Part shown: piece by piece, positions 35,229 through 45,315 of the stretch
Layout: each line of letters opens with the position of its first letter
Position numbering within the stretch: the first letter of the stretch is position 1
NCBI RefSeq assembly: GCF_009928415.1
Contig: NZ_JAABNN010000003.1
Location: 216,145 to 280,144, forward strand
DNA from: Bacillus sp. USDA818B3_A
GTDB taxonomy: Bacteria; Bacillota; Bacilli; Bacillales; Cytobacillaceae
Length of the DNA: 64,000 bases
Direction of reading: 5' to 3'
The notes under the pieces: generated by a model
The model's input: only the letters and a program-made list of their open reading frames with translations
The model's database searches: none
Told to the model about the DNA's origin: nothing
Translations under genes and position numbers: made by a program

Positions 35229-35693
35229 TTACTCGTTGTTACTCCACTTTTGTGTAAAAATTGATAGCAGCTGTTTAACTTGGCTGTCAACAACCTCCAT
35301 TTTTTGAGACTCACTCATGTTTCCAAGCGGCAGGGTTGGCAGCCATATCAATGACCCGCCTAATTTTTGCTCATGCATACGCCAATCGAGCTCGGAAGTT
35401 ATGTAAAATACGTGCTTAAATTCACTCTTCAATATGTTTTCTTCCCAATTTACTAAACTATTTAAGGTATGTTCCATATTATCTTTTTTTAGATAGGTAA
35501 ATGGAGGGTATAATAAAATTCTCCCTGTAAACTGTCTCTCCAAATGACCTGTCAAGAGTGATATAAATTCAAATGCTGCAGCGGACTGTTTCATCTCCTC
35601 TCCAAATGATATAGAGTATATTGGAATAACGGCGGTATCAACGTATTCCTTTGCATTCAAGTAGGTTTCAACCTCTTGTGGCACCCATTTCAT
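35229..35693 (-). CDS. ypiF: YpiF family protein (DUF2487)
   Basis: The 154-residue soluble protein matches YpiF/DUF2487: start MKWVPQEVETYLNAKEYVDT, middle RILLYPPFTYLKK and WEENILKSEFKHVFYIT, end KQLLSIFTQKW. The function is unknown. It lies directly upstream of qcrA as in B. subtilis, but the qcr promoter lies in the gap, so qcr need not depend on it. Confidence 0.8.
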   Translation of the reverse strand: MKWVPQEVETYLNAKEYVDTAVIPIYSISFGEEMKQSAAAFEFISLLTGHLERQFTGRILLYPPFTYLKKDNMEHTLNSLVNWEENILKSEFKHVFYITSELDWRMHEQKLGGSLIWLPTLPLGNMSESQKMEVVDSQVKQLLSIFTQKWSNNE

Positions 35694-35792
35694 TCTTACA
35701 CCAACCTTTTTGATTCACTACTTCTATCATATCATTTTCTCCTAAAATAATAAAAGATAAAATAGAATATTTCAAAATATTCTCTTAATAGA

Positions 35793-35826
35793 AAAAAGGA
35801 AGCCGGCTAACGCAGGCTTCCTTTTT
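35793..35826 (-). terminator. Terminator of ypiA-ypiB
   Basis: The 12-bp stem AAAAAGGAAGCC / GGCTTCCTTTTT has a 10-nt loop containing the ypiB stop codon (35807-35809). Confidence 0.9.
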
Positions 35827-36373
35827 CTTGAATTACAGACAGTTTATTTAATTTCTCTGTTAGCATTTGAAATGTGTGTTGATCTTGCTTATCAAGCGCT
35901 TCATCGATTAGTTCCATTAACTTATCGCGTTGGAAACGTTCAATGCTGTATTGCAATAATTGTTCTGCTACGATCCCATCTTTTTCATTAACTTGTAAAT
36001 GCTTTGGTACAAATGGATTTTCCTCCAAAACCGCTACATACTGATGTGCCTGATTAGAAGCATGAAAATTTAATTGGATAAAAATATCTTCATCCCGATT
36101 CAGCCGAATATCATGGAATGATTTTTCTGCATCGGTTGTCATGACATTCTCTTTATAAAAACGAAACGGCACTTTATCCACACAATGTGTAGACATAATT
36201 AGACCCCTAGGGCAATACTGTGCTTGCTCAACAAAATGAACCTTTTCCATTAATTGATCATGGCTCATTAGATAATTAAGTATCCAAACACATTCTCTTC
36301 TCTTTAATTGATAATGATTAAGAAACCAGCGAATAAAATCCTTCTTCTCGTTGACAGAAACAGGGGTTGTCAT
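35807..36373 (-). CDS. ypiB: YpiB, UPF0302 family protein
   Basis: The 188-residue protein has the UPF0302 start [19 protein letters not shown] and [20 protein letters not shown], and a C-terminal helical [20 protein letters not shown] segment. No enzyme motif is seen and the function is unknown. ATG 36373 with GGAGGG 8 nt upstream matches the family; ten more codons are open. Follows ypiA by 32 nt. Confidence 0.82.
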   Translation of the reverse strand: MTTPVSVNEKKDFIRWFLNHYQLKRRECVWILNYLMSHDQLMEKVHFVEQAQYCPRGLIMSTHCVDKVPFRFYKENVMTTDAEKSFHDIRLNRDEDIFIQLNFHASNQAHQYVAVLEENPFVPKHLQVNEKDGIVAEQLLQYSIERFQRDKLMELIDEALDKQDQHTFQMLTEKLNKLSVIQEKGSLR

Positions 36374-36405
36374 GATAGTTTCCCTCCTCTGCATAATCAG
36401 CATTT

Positions 36406-37671
36406 TTAAATATTCACATCGGTAAGTCGTTCAAACAAATCCAGATATTCTTCGTTTGTTGGGTCCCCTATTAACAGCTGTTTAAAAATTTCGGCAGCGC
36501 GGTCATTTTTTCCTTCTTCAACAAGAAAATATCCATAATCCTGTAAGAATGTTTCATTATTCTTGAAAAAAGTATATGCACTTTCATATTTGTCTAATGC
36601 AGAAGAAAATTCTTCGAGATGATCATAGGCTAAAGCTGAATCCCAAAGAAGCTGAGGTTCTTCATCTCCATGAACATCCAGCTCGGAAATTAAATCAATA
36701 ACATCTTCATACCTTTCTTGCCGGAAAAAGAGTTTATTTAAGGTCACGGCCGCCTCCATAAATCCGGGATCCAAGGCAAGAGATTCACGAAAATATTTTT
36801 CCGCCTCCTCTTCATAACCCAGCTTTAAACAAATCTTGCCTCCAAAGAAATATAACTCTTTATTAAATTCATCCTGCTTAATACCTTCTTTAATAGAGTT
36901 CAAACTATTTTCCAGTTCCTCTTCCCGTTCATACGCCTTAGCTAGGTGCAGATAAAGAGAATGGTATTCTGGATCAAGCTCTTTTAAATCATTGAACTTT
37001 TCAATAGCAGTCCGATTATATCCTGCTTGGAGGGCAGTAAATGCATAACCAAATAGAGTGTTAATCTCTAATTTTCCCTGTAATGCCTTGTCATAGTAGT
37101 TGAGAGCCTCTTCAAAAGCACCTGAGGCGCTCAATAAATCGGCCATCCTTGCATGGATATTAACTCCAGCAATTTCATCTTCTTCCCTTAGAACCCGCTC
37201 GTATGCGTTCTTAGCCTTAATTACCTCGCCTTGCTCACTGTAGAGCTCTCCTAATGCAAAGTCAATTATTACTTCGTCAGGCAGAAGCTCTTTTGCTTTT
37301 AACAACTTTCTTTCGCTAACTTCAAAAAGACCTTGCATTTGATAAAGATCAGCTAGTAATAATAGTGACTGTCCAAAGTGTGCATCCTGTTCTGAAATTC
37401 TCTCCAATACAAGCATAGCTTCTTCTTCTTCGCCTGCTTCCACCAATATTTCACCAAGCAGGACAAGGAGTTCACCTTCTTCTGGATAGGTTGTTAATAA
37501 ACTTTCAACCAATTCCCGTGCCTCTTTTAAAAATCCAAAATGGTACAATTCTTCACCGAGAAGAAATTTTTCTTCCGGATTACCGTCTTGTAATACATCA
37601 TTATATTCATTTAATGCCTCTTTATGTTGGCCGTTTTCTAACATTTGAATAATTTTATTGATTCTTTCCAT
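36406..37671 (-). CDS. ypiA: YpiA, tetratricopeptide repeat protein
   Basis: The 421-residue acidic cytoplasmic protein consists of about ten to eleven TPR-type helix pairs (for example [20 protein letters not shown] and [19 protein letters not shown]). It is a protein-interaction scaffold with no known partner. Length agrees with B. subtilis YpiA. ATG 37671 has AGAGG upstream. It follows the gene at 37698 by 26 nt. Confidence 0.87.
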   Translation of the reverse strand: MERINKIIQMLENGQHKEALNEYNDVLQDGNPEEKFLLGEELYHFGFLKEARELVESLLTTYPEEGELLVLLGEILVEAGEEEEAMLVLERISEQDAHFGQSLLLLADLYQMQGLFEVSERKLLKAKELLPDEVIIDFALGELYSEQGEVIKAKNAYERVLREEDEIAGVNIHARMADLLSASGAFEEALNYYDKALQGKLEINTLFGYAFTALQAGYNRTAIEKFNDLKELDPEYHSLYLHLAKAYEREEELENSLNSIKEGIKQDEFNKELYFFGGKICLKLGYEEEAEKYFRESLALDPGFMEAAVTLNKLFFRQERYEDVIDLISELDVHGDEEPQLLWDSALAYDHLEEFSSALDKYESAYTFFKNNETFLQDYGYFLVEEGKNDRAAEIFKQLLIGDPTNEEYLDLFERLTDVNI

Positions 37672-37697
37672 TGGCTTATACCTCTTCTTCCCCAGAT

Positions 37698-38594
37698 TTA
37701 CAAAGAAAAAAAGAATGGGGTCCGTACCTGAACAAATTCTCCACTTCCTGGACTGAATAAAACTTTTTCACCCGAACGGATTACCTTTCCTTTGTCAACT
37801 GTAACAACAAGTCTATTACTATGATAATGAAATAAACTTTCTTCATCAACCTTCGCGATTTCTCTATCCTTAAGATATAAATTATAACTTAATTCTGTAC
37901 CCGACATAAAGCATCCTTTATTTGGATATAGACCAATCTTATTTAGAATGGGAATAGACAAGGGCTGACCTTCTTCAATTAAGTGGTATAGGGCTGGGAT
38001 TTTTTCTTTTATCATTCTATCTTTCCATTTCGACAAGAGGGTCTCTGCTTCCTTCTTTTGCTCTGAAGAAATTATTGGAATTAATGGACTATTAAAGGGA
38101 AACATCGCCTCTCTAATCCACCCCCAAGGAATTTTCTCTAATTCAAGTGAATCTTGGATTTCCAAAAAGATAGCCGGGATTTTAAGCTTCTTACACTTTC
38201 TAATCAATGTGGGAGTCATTAATCTGGCAGGAATTTTAATTCCGATAAGAAAATCAATTGGACTGCTCATTAAAGCCTTCTTCACTTCATTTAACTTATC
38301 CAAAAGTTCATTCTCATAGGAAAGGCTGACATAGGTAAAGATGGTGGTACATCCTTTTAATATAAAGTTCTCAGTAATAAAAGTTTTTAAAACTTGAAAA
38401 GAACTCTCAAATGGAATAGCTGAGCTTAAAAGGACATAAGCAGGGGTCATTATATAGGGTGCTAGATTCATCTTCATGTATTTGTAATGAGCAGTACCAT
38501 TATGAAGCACGGTAATCTGGTCATTTCTTATAAGTAGCGAACATGTAGTTAGCTGCTTATCTTTAAGAACATTGGCATTTTCAATAATATACAT
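37698..38594 (-). CDS. Amidohydrolase-like protein without metal-binding motif, function unknown
   Basis: This 298-residue protein resembles the edges of amidohydrolases. The start MYIIENANVLKDKQLTTCSLLIRND is like the small beta-sandwich of dihydroorotase or NagA, and the end VVTVDKGKVIRSGEKVLFSPG is like the closing strand. But where GxxDxHxHG should stand there is YIMTPAYVLLSSAIPFES, and no metal ligands are evident later. It is therefore probably non-catalytic. ATG 38594 has GGTGG upstream. It heads the unit with ypiA and ypiB, separated from aroE by a terminator. Family assignment is my inference. Confidence 0.6.
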   Translation of the reverse strand: MYIIENANVLKDKQLTTCSLLIRNDQITVLHNGTAHYKYMKMNLAPYIMTPAYVLLSSAIPFESSFQVLKTFITENFILKGCTTIFTYVSLSYENELLDKLNEVKKALMSSPIDFLIGIKIPARLMTPTLIRKCKKLKIPAIFLEIQDSLELEKIPWGWIREAMFPFNSPLIPIISSEQKKEAETLLSKWKDRMIKEKIPALYHLIEEGQPLSIPILNKIGLYPNKGCFMSGTELSYNLYLKDREIAKVDEESLFHYHSNRLVVTVDKGKVIRSGEKVLFSPGSGEFVQVRTPFFFSL

Positions 38595-38674
38595 TGTCCA
38601 CCACCTTTATTGTTTCTTAAGACAAGCTATGCAAAAAATAATCAATCTATGACTTTGTCAGCTGACAAAAAAAT

Positions 38675-38699
38675 AAAAGCTGCCGGAAAGGCAGCTTTT
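38675..38699 (-). terminator. Terminator of the aro operon
   Basis: AAAAGCTGCC / GGCAGCTTTT with a 5-nt loop and, on the minus strand, ATTTTTTT follows the aroE stop. Confidence 0.88.
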
Positions 38700-38704
38700 G
38701 CTTT

Positions 38705-39994
38705 TTAGTGGATAAGGTTATTTAAATGTTCAAAAAAGTTTGGGTATGAAACAGATATAGCCTCGGATTGTTCGAGCTCTACGGAGTCCTCACATAAAAG
38801 GGCTGCAATTGCCAGCATCATGCCAATTCGATGATCTCCATGACTAGAAACATTTCCACCGCTTAACTTGGTCTTTCCACGGATAATCATTCCATCCTCT
38901 GTAGCCTCAATATCCGCACCCAATTTTCGTAATTCGAGTACAACGGTATCGATCCGATTGGTTTCCTTCACTTTTAATTCTTCCGCATCTTTAATAATCG
39001 TTGTCCCTTCAGCCTGTGTAGCAAGAAGGGCAATGATCGGAATCTCATCAATTAGCCTAGGAATTAACTCACCCTCAACTACCGTTCCTTTAAGATTGGA
39101 AGTTTTGATAATCAGATCTCCGACCGGTTCTAAATCATTGCTCTCATTTTGGACAATCTCTAGTTCTGCTCCCATCTTATGCATTACCTCAATAATCCCA
39201 GTTCTGGTCGGATTTAGCCCTACATTTTTTAAGACTATTTCACTCCCAGGGATAATGGCTCCTGCAACAAGGAAAAACGCTGCAGACGAGATGTCTCCAG
39301 GAACATGGATGTCGGACGCTGTCAGTTTTTGACCGCCTTTCACCCGAATGGTGCGATTATCTTTTGTAATTTCACCGCCAAATTGTCGAATCATTCTTTC
39401 AGTATGATCACGAGTCTCGGCTGGCTCAGCAATCGTGCTCTCTCCATCAGCCTGAAGTCCCGCAAGAATTAAGGCAGATTTCACTTGCGCACTTGCAACT
39501 GGAAGTTCATATTGAATAGGCTGCAATTGTCCGCCACGGATGGAAATGGGTGTAAAGTCTCCATTTTTTCGGCCATCTAATTTGGCCCCCATTTTAGTTA
39601 ATGGTACCGTTACTCTTGTCATGGGTCTCTTGCCAATAGAAGCATCGCCGACTAAGGATGAGAAAAAGGGCCGTCCTGCTAAAATCCCCATTAATAAGCG
39701 GATGGTGGTTCCTGAATTCCCCACATCCAAAACCTCTGCCGGTTCTTTCAATCCTTCAAAACCATTTCCAACAATCCGAAGCCCCTTATCAGATTCCTCG
39801 ATCGTCACTCCTAACTTTCGAAAACAAGAGATTGTACTTAAACAATCATCACCAGGCAGGAAATTGGTTACCTTTGTTTCGCCATGAGCAATAGCACCAA
39901 ACATCACAGACCGATGGGATATAGATTTATCACCCGGGATGGTTACATCACCAGCTAAGCGATTAATATTGTTCTTTAGTTTAAATGCCGCCAT
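38705..39994 (-). CDS. aroE: 3-phosphoshikimate 1-carboxyvinyltransferase (EPSP synthase)
   Basis: The 429-residue enzyme has the class II EPSP synthase marks: [42 protein letters not shown] (RPMxR) and [14 protein letters not shown], with RDHTERMI and [16 protein letters not shown]. It makes EPSP in the shikimate pathway; class II forms are known for low glyphosate sensitivity. The gene is called aroE in B. subtilis (aroA elsewhere). Last gene of the aromatic operon, followed by a terminator. Confidence 0.96.
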   Translation of the reverse strand: MAAFKLKNNINRLAGDVTIPGDKSISHRSVMFGAIAHGETKVTNFLPGDDCLSTISCFRKLGVTIEESDKGLRIVGNGFEGLKEPAEVLDVGNSGTTIRLLMGILAGRPFFSSLVGDASIGKRPMTRVTVPLTKMGAKLDGRKNGDFTPISIRGGQLQPIQYELPVASAQVKSALILAGLQADGESTIAEPAETRDHTERMIRQFGGEITKDNRTIRVKGGQKLTASDIHVPGDISSAAFFLVAGAIIPGSEIVLKNVGLNPTRTGIIEVMHKMGAELEIVQNESNDLEPVGDLIIKTSNLKGTVVEGELIPRLIDEIPIIALLATQAEGTTIIKDAEELKVKETNRIDTVVLELRKLGADIEATEDGMIIRGKTKLSGGNVSSHGDHRIGMMLAIAALLCEDSVELEQSEAISVSYPNFFEHLNNLIH

Positions 39995-40061
39995 TCAATC
40001 ACCTTTTTTTATTTCATAATTTGTTACTATCTGCCCGAGAGCAGCAAGTCTTTTAAAAAAG

Positions 40062-41168
40062 TCAGGTCCCCACTGAAGTTGCGTAACTGGAATAGCTGCC
40101 AATACAACGTTCAGCCTTTTGGCGATCTTCTTCCGTTTGAAAACTTATCACTAATACTCCATTAATATCTTCACGTGTTTCCAATATGCGAATATTTGTA
40201 ATGCTGATATTTTCTTTTGCTAAATATCCAGTTATCTCAGAAATTACCCCAGGGTAATCTGGGACATCAACATACAAATCATAAAATGATGGTATGGCCC
40301 CTTTTTCCTTCTGCGGCAATCCATCACGGAACTGCTTTGCCTGACTAAAGTAGCTAAAAATAGCCTTACTGTTTTCTTGCTCTAACAGGGTTTTTACTTC
40401 ATCCATTTCTAATTGCCATTGGTTAAGCAATTCTATTAATATGTCACGATTGTGAAGCAAGATATCCTTCCACATTTCAGGACTGCTTGAGGCAATTCTT
40501 GTGATGTCACGAAAGCCACCCGCAGCAAGGCGGGGGATTAGACTCTGTGATTCAGAAAGTCTTTCCGTTTGCCGAACAATCGAAGCGGCAATAATATGCG
40601 GAAAATGGCTGACAATTCCTGTTAGATAGTCATGTGTTTCGGGACTAATTGTCAAAAATTTCGCATGCGTACCTTTTAACCACTCTTTTAATACAGTCAC
40701 TCTGGATTGATCAATGTAATCTTCAGGAGTTAACAAATAAAAGGCATTTTCAAATAATATTTCCTTTGCAGCTGAAACACCGCTTTTATGTGAGCCAGCC
40801 ATCGGATGCCCGCCGATAAAGGTAATCCCCTGCATTTTTAAACTAAGACTGCTTTCAACAACTTTCTGTTTCGTACTGCCTGTGTCAGTCACAATTACTT
40901 CCGGGTTAAGCGGAAGCCCGGAAAGAAGCTGAATAATTTCCTGTGTTTCATTTACTGGAGCCGCAATAATAATTAAGTCGGCTGATAGAGCCCCATCTTG
41001 AATACTTTCTGCTATTTCATCTATAACCCCAAGCATTCTGGCTAGCCTTGCCTGTTCAAAGTTAATATCAAATCCGACAATTTCTGAACCTTTATGTTCC
41101 TTTTTAATACATAATGCCAAGGATCCGCCTATTAATCCTAAGCCAATGACAAAAACCCGGCCTTTCAA
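40062..41168 (-). CDS. tyrA: Prephenate dehydrogenase
   Basis: The 368-residue enzyme of tyrosine synthesis has an NAD-binding start VFVIGLGLIGGSLAL, TDTGSTKQKVV, FIGGHPMAGSHKSGV, SHFPHIIAASIV and RDITRIASSSPEMWKDI. The C-terminal ACT domain (about 295-368: YVDVPDYPGVISEITGYLA) is probably for tyrosine feedback. TTG 41168 has AGGGGG at 7 nt; an in-frame TTG at 41174 is too close to it. Confidence 0.95.
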   Translation of the reverse strand: MKGRVFVIGLGLIGGSLALCIKKEHKGSEIVGFDINFEQARLARMLGVIDEIAESIQDGALSADLIIIAAPVNETQEIIQLLSGLPLNPEVIVTDTGSTKQKVVESSLSLKMQGITFIGGHPMAGSHKSGVSAAKEILFENAFYLLTPEDYIDQSRVTVLKEWLKGTHAKFLTISPETHDYLTGIVSHFPHIIAASIVRQTERLSESQSLIPRLAAGGFRDITRIASSSPEMWKDILLHNRDILIELLNQWQLEMDEVKTLLEQENSKAIFSYFSQAKQFRDGLPQKEKGAIPSFYDLYVDVPDYPGVISEITGYLAKENISITNIRILETREDINGVLVISFQTEEDRQKAERCIGSYSSYATSVGT

Positions 41169-41195
41169 TTTCAATCCCCCTATTTTGGGAAAACG

Positions 41196-42284
41196 TTAGT
41201 TCGCCCCCAGAAATTCGCTTAATACCTTTAATAGACCATCGTTTTGTTCTTCGGAGCCAACCGTAATTCTTACTGAAGTCGGGAAACCGAGTGCTTTACC
41301 TGAACGGACAATATATCCTCTTTCTTGTAAATATTGAAAAACCTTATCTCCATCTACTTTAAAATCTATTAAGATAAAATTGGTCTGCGTAGGATAATAA
41401 TCTAATTTATGTTCCTCGCAAAATTTATAAAATTGTGAAAGTCCCTGTCGGTTTTTTTCTTTACAGTCTTCGACAAATTGCTGATCCTGTATTGCCGCAC
41501 TTGCTGCTATCTGCCCTAAAGAATTTACATTAAATGGCTCTCTTGCCGGTTCCAGCGCTTTTATAATTGCTGGGTTAGCTACCCCATAGCCGACTCTTAA
41601 GGCTGCCAAACCATATACTTTTGAAAATGTTCTTAACACAATTAGATTATCGAACTTACGTGTCAAACTAATAGACTGATAATAATCCTCAGCAATTACA
41701 TACTCATAATAGGCCTCGTCAAGAACGACTAGGATATGAGGCGGTACTTTCTCAAGGAAAGGGACTAATTTATTCTCAGGTATATAAGTACCTGTCGGAT
41801 TGTTAGGGCTGCATACCCAAACTACATTGGTCTTCTCATCAATTGCGTCCAACATCGCGTCTAAGTCATGCTCTCCATTGACTAGAGGGATCTCCTTGAT
41901 GATTGCTCCTTCAATTACAGCATTATGCTTGTACTGTGAAAAAGTTGGATCAGCCATTACTGTACTAGCATTGGGATGTAAGAGCGCCCTTGAAATAATT
42001 TGAATTAAATTATCTGATCCGTTTCCTAGGATAATTTCATTCTCTTCAACCTGTAAAAACTGGGCAAGTGTCTCTCTTAAATTTGTTGCATAACCATCAG
42101 GATAGATGGCAAAGCTGGTCTGGTTAGCATTTAGCGCCTCTTTCACCTTTTCAGAGCATCCAAAAGGATTCTCATTGGATGCAAGCTTAACAATCTTCTC
42201 AAGATTGAATTGTTTCTTTACTGCATCAATTGATTTTCCTGGTTGATATGGAGTCAGTGTTAATAACTGCTCTTTCCATCTCAT
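41196..42284 (-). CDS. hisC: Histidinol-phosphate / aromatic aminotransferase
   Basis: The 362-residue PLP enzyme has ASNENPFGCS, SPNNPTGTY, DEAYYEYV, and the PLP Lys in RTFSKVYGLAALRVGYG. In B. subtilis HisC serves both histidine synthesis and phenylalanine/tyrosine synthesis, fitting its place between aroH and tyrA. ATG 42284 gives MRWKEQLLTLTPYQPGK, the family start; a GTG three codons upstream overlaps the ribosome site. Confidence 0.94.
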   Translation of the reverse strand: MRWKEQLLTLTPYQPGKSIDAVKKQFNLEKIVKLASNENPFGCSEKVKEALNANQTSFAIYPDGYATNLRETLAQFLQVEENEIILGNGSDNLIQIISRALLHPNASTVMADPTFSQYKHNAVIEGAIIKEIPLVNGEHDLDAMLDAIDEKTNVVWVCSPNNPTGTYIPENKLVPFLEKVPPHILVVLDEAYYEYVIAEDYYQSISLTRKFDNLIVLRTFSKVYGLAALRVGYGVANPAIIKALEPAREPFNVNSLGQIAASAAIQDQQFVEDCKEKNRQGLSQFYKFCEEHKLDYYPTQTNFILIDFKVDGDKVFQYLQERGYIVRSGKALGFPTSVRITVGSEEQNDGLLKVLSEFLGAN

Positions 42285-42318
42285 CTTCTCCACCCCAATT
42301 GTATAATGTAAATTGATT

Positions 42319-42693
42319 CTATAATGCTGGACTGTTGTTTAAGTCCGGTCTTAACACTTTTGCACCTCTAAGATATATATGAACAATATTTTCCTGTGCC
42401 ACATTAGTATTGACATGCATCATCACTCTAACGCACAGCTTTAAAGAGTTAGGAACAGGCATTTCCCTCATACACATGACCGGTACGTAGCTCCAGCCTG
42501 GAAGTTCCCGTAATGCCTTTGCAGGAAAAGCAGCATCAATATCTTCTGTAGTTGAAATAAACACGGAGGCGACGGAATCAGGTTGTATTTGATTTTCTTC
42601 AATTAGTTTAGCAAAAAGTTCCTCTGAAGCTGAAAAAATAGCCTCTTCGGAATTTGAACTCACCGTCGTGGCTCCCCTCATCCCTCTAATCAT
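42319..42693 (-). CDS. aroH: Monofunctional chorismate mutase AroH
   Basis: The 124-residue trimeric chorismate mutase of the B. subtilis type has a start MIRGMRGATTVSSNSEEAI and FISTTEDIDAAFPAKALRELPGW, with the active-site Arg pattern and VPVMCMREM, CVRVMMHVNT, HIYLRGAKVLRPDL. It converts chorismate to prephenate. ATG 42693 has GGAGG at 7 nt. In B. subtilis trpE would follow; here hisC starts 35 nt after the stop. Confidence 0.95.
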   Translation of the reverse strand: MIRGMRGATTVSSNSEEAIFSASEELFAKLIEENQIQPDSVASVFISTTEDIDAAFPAKALRELPGWSYVPVMCMREMPVPNSLKLCVRVMMHVNTNVAQENIVHIYLRGAKVLRPDLNNSPAL

Positions 42694-42710
42694 AAACAAT
42701 CCTCCTTAAA

Positions 42711-43781
42711 TTAAAATGTTGTCAATTCTTGCCATAATACGTCTTCAGCAACTTCTTGAAGTAAGGGGTCTCCCACCTGTTTGAGCAGCACGAAGCGGAT
42801 TGCATTTCCAACCGATTTCTTATCCTGTCTCATTCTGCCAATCAGGCTTTCAAAGGAAAGTTGTTTAGGTATAGTGGTTTGATAACCCAACTCTGTCACC
42901 CATTGAATAAATTCATTTATGTTGAACGACAAACCTACTAATTTTTCACTTAATTTTAATGCAAAGATGGTTCCAATCAGCACGGCTTCACCATGTGTAA
43001 ATTTCCCGTAGCCCATTTCTGCTTCGATTGCATGTCCAAGTGTATGCCCCAAATTCAAGAAAGCACGTATCCCTGTTTCCTTCTCATCCTGTGATACAAA
43101 TTGATTTTTAATCTTTATTCCTTTTACAAGCGAATCTAATAATTGCTGTTTTGTTATTCCATTTAAGTCGTTGATATTTAATCTTAACCACTGATAAAAT
43201 TCAGGATCGGCAATAAGTGCATGTTTGATCACTTCAGCAAACCCTGAACGGATCTCATGAATTGGCAGTGATTCTAATAATTCAAGGTCATAAAAGACAG
43301 CTTCTGGCTGATAAAAGGCTCCAATCATATTTTTTCCAAGAGGATGATTGATTGCTACTTTCCCGCCAACTGCACTATCATGCGCAAGAATGGTTGTTGG
43401 AATTTGAATAAAAGGAATCCCGCGCATAAAAGAGGATGCTACAAAGCCTGATAAATCTCCAACCGCCCCTCCTCCAAAGGAAAGAACAACCGATTTTCGA
43501 TCTAAATGATTAGAGAGAGCAGTAGTCAGGGCCTCATAATATACATCAAATGTTTTTGCTTTTTCACCCGAAGGGGCAGTAAAAGTGACTGGCTCCCATT
43601 GTTTTAGTACCTGCAGTAATTTTTCAAGATGAAGCTTCGCAACCGATTCATCCGTTATGATTAGAATTTTTGTCAGATTGGGGAAATGATCAGATAGAAA
43701 GGCAGGTAGTTCTTTTCTAACCCCTTCTCCAACAAACACGGGATATTGCCTTGATTCTGTTTGGATTTGGATCGTTTCCAT
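42711..43781 (-). CDS. aroB: 3-dehydroquinate synthase
   Basis: The 356-residue NAD- and zinc-dependent enzyme of the second shikimate step has SGEKAKTFD, LSFGGGAVGDLSGFVASSFMRG, PTTILAHDSAVGGKVAIN, and metal ligands in GFAEVIKHALI, LNLGHTLGHAIE and KFTHGEAV. The ATG overlaps the aroF stop by one base (TAATG), so it is translationally coupled. Confidence 0.96.
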   Translation of the reverse strand: METIQIQTESRQYPVFVGEGVRKELPAFLSDHFPNLTKILIITDESVAKLHLEKLLQVLKQWEPVTFTAPSGEKAKTFDVYYEALTTALSNHLDRKSVVLSFGGGAVGDLSGFVASSFMRGIPFIQIPTTILAHDSAVGGKVAINHPLGKNMIGAFYQPEAVFYDLELLESLPIHEIRSGFAEVIKHALIADPEFYQWLRLNINDLNGITKQQLLDSLVKGIKIKNQFVSQDEKETGIRAFLNLGHTLGHAIEAEMGYGKFTHGEAVLIGTIFALKLSEKLVGLSFNINEFIQWVTELGYQTTIPKQLSFESLIGRMRQDKKSVGNAIRFVLLKQVGDPLLQEVAEDVLWQELTTF

Positions 43782-44959
43782 TAAAACTCCCTCGCATATT
43801 CCCGATGTTTATTGATTTCCTCGACAAGAGTTTCAAAACGGTCACTATTAAACTGTTCAATGATTGCGTTAGCAAGTTCCCATGCTACAACATGTTCAGC
43901 TACAACGGCTGCGGCAGGCACTGCGCAACTATCAGAGCGCTCCACACTGGCCGCAAATGGCTCTTTGGTTTCAATATCTACACTCATAAGCGGTTTATAA
44001 AGGGTTGGAATTGGTTTCATAACCCCTTTAACAACTAGCGGCATACCTGTCGTCATTCCGCCCTCAAAACCGCCAAGACGATTGGTTTTACGGTAATAAC
44101 CTTTTTCCTCTGACCAGGCAATTTCATCATGTACTAAGCTTCCAGGTAATCTGGCTGCTTCAAAACCTATCCCAATTTCGACACCTTTAAAAGCGTTGAT
44201 ACTCATAATGGCCGCTGCCAATTTACCATCCAATTTCCGATCAAAGTGAACGTAGCTTCCAATACCCGCAGGCATCCCAGTAACAATTACTTCAACTACA
44301 CCGCCAATAGAATCTCCATTTTTCTTTGCTTCATCAATGGCTGACATCATCTCTTGTTCTACATTAGGATCGGCGACTCGAACAGGGGATAATTCTGTTA
44401 CTTCTTTTAATGTTTCTATTGAAAGCTCAGGATTAACCGCTGCTTTCACCCCTCCTAATTCGACAACATGACCTACAATCTGCACACCAAGTAAGGATAG
44501 TAGTTTTTTGGCTACTGCACCTGCTGCGACCCTGACTGTTGTTTCACGCGCCGAAGAACGCTCTAGGACGTTTCTCATATCATGGTGACCATATTTAATC
44601 GCACCATTTAAGTCCGCGTGCCCCGGTCTAGCTCTTGTTACTTTTCGTTTAATTTCATCCTCTTGGCCTTCCTCTAAGACCTCAATTCCCATAATTTTAG
44701 TCCAATGCTTCCAATCATTGTTTTTGACTACTAAAGCAATCGGGGAACCTAAGGTGTGTCCATGACGAACTCCTGATACAATTTCAGCTGTATCCTTTTC
44801 AATCTGCATCCGTCTTCCTCGTCCATGACCTTTTTGACGTCTTGCCAATTCATCATTTATGTCAGAAGCTTCAAGCGGCATTCCCGCTGGCAAGCCCTCT
44901 AGAATCGTCGTTAACTGCGGCCCATGGGATTCTCCTGCTGTTAAATATCTCATTCCCAT
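43781..44959 (-). CDS. aroF: Chorismate synthase
   Basis: The 392-residue FMN-dependent enzyme has [80 protein letters not shown], and the late [20 protein letters not shown] 44959 (GGGGG, 8 nt) is used; MRYLTAG at 44953 is the alternative. Named aroF in B. subtilis (aroC elsewhere). First gene of aroF-aroB-aroH-hisC-tyrA-aroE. Confidence 0.96.
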   Translation of the reverse strand: MGMRYLTAGESHGPQLTTILEGLPAGMPLEASDINDELARRQKGHGRGRRMQIEKDTAEIVSGVRHGHTLGSPIALVVKNNDWKHWTKIMGIEVLEEGQEDEIKRKVTRARPGHADLNGAIKYGHHDMRNVLERSSARETTVRVAAGAVAKKLLSLLGVQIVGHVVELGGVKAAVNPELSIETLKEVTELSPVRVADPNVEQEMMSAIDEAKKNGDSIGGVVEVIVTGMPAGIGSYVHFDRKLDGKLAAAIMSINAFKGVEIGIGFEAARLPGSLVHDEIAWSEEKGYYRKTNRLGGFEGGMTTGMPLVVKGVMKPIPTLYKPLMSVDIETKEPFAASVERSDSCAVPAAAVVAEHVVAWELANAIIEQFNSDRFETLVEEINKHREYAREF

Positions 44960-44988
44960 TGCTCTTTCCCCCTTCAACTCATTAAAGA

Positions 44989-45017
44989 ATTATGTATCAA
45001 TATAACATATTGAACAA
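44989..45017 (-). promoter_or_regulatory. Sigma-A promoter of the aromatic operon
   Basis: On the minus strand TTGTTC (45017-45012), 17 nt, CATAAT (44994-44989), giving a leader of about 20-25 nt. No TRAP-type GAG/UAG repeat run was seen. Confidence 0.65.
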
Positions 45018-45123
45018 AATAAACATAGTACTACTATTCAGAAAATAAGAATAAATTTTTTTGAAATCGGATACAAAAAAGGCACTTGCATAATGTATTA
45101 TACAAGTGCCGCTTTTATTAAAT

Positions 45124-45310
45124 TGGCTGTGTTAAACATGGCTGTTGATTTCCACTCCAGGCACTTCGCTTTCCGTGGGCGTTTCGGTGAGCCTCCTCGG
45201 CGCTTACGCCTGCGGGGTCTCCCCTGAACCGTACTCCCACAGGAGTCTTCGTGCCTTCCGCTCCAATCAACAGTTGGTTTAAAAATCAACAATGTTCTTT
45301 AACAAAGCCA
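45124..45310. repeat. Dispersed MITE-like repeat, family A, copy 2
   Basis: The ends are TGGCTGTGTTAAACATGG and, inverted, TGGCTTTGTTAAAGAACA, each followed by a TGTTGATT block, giving an imperfect terminal inverted repeat of about 25 bp. The core is colinear with 5220-5351 (CTCCAGGC.CTTCGCTTTCCG, CGCCTGCGGGGTCTC, ACAGGAGTCTTCG). It lies 5 nt after the ndk stop, where B. subtilis has cheR. No open frame in it looks real. Confidence 0.8.
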
Positions 45311-45315
45311 TTAAA

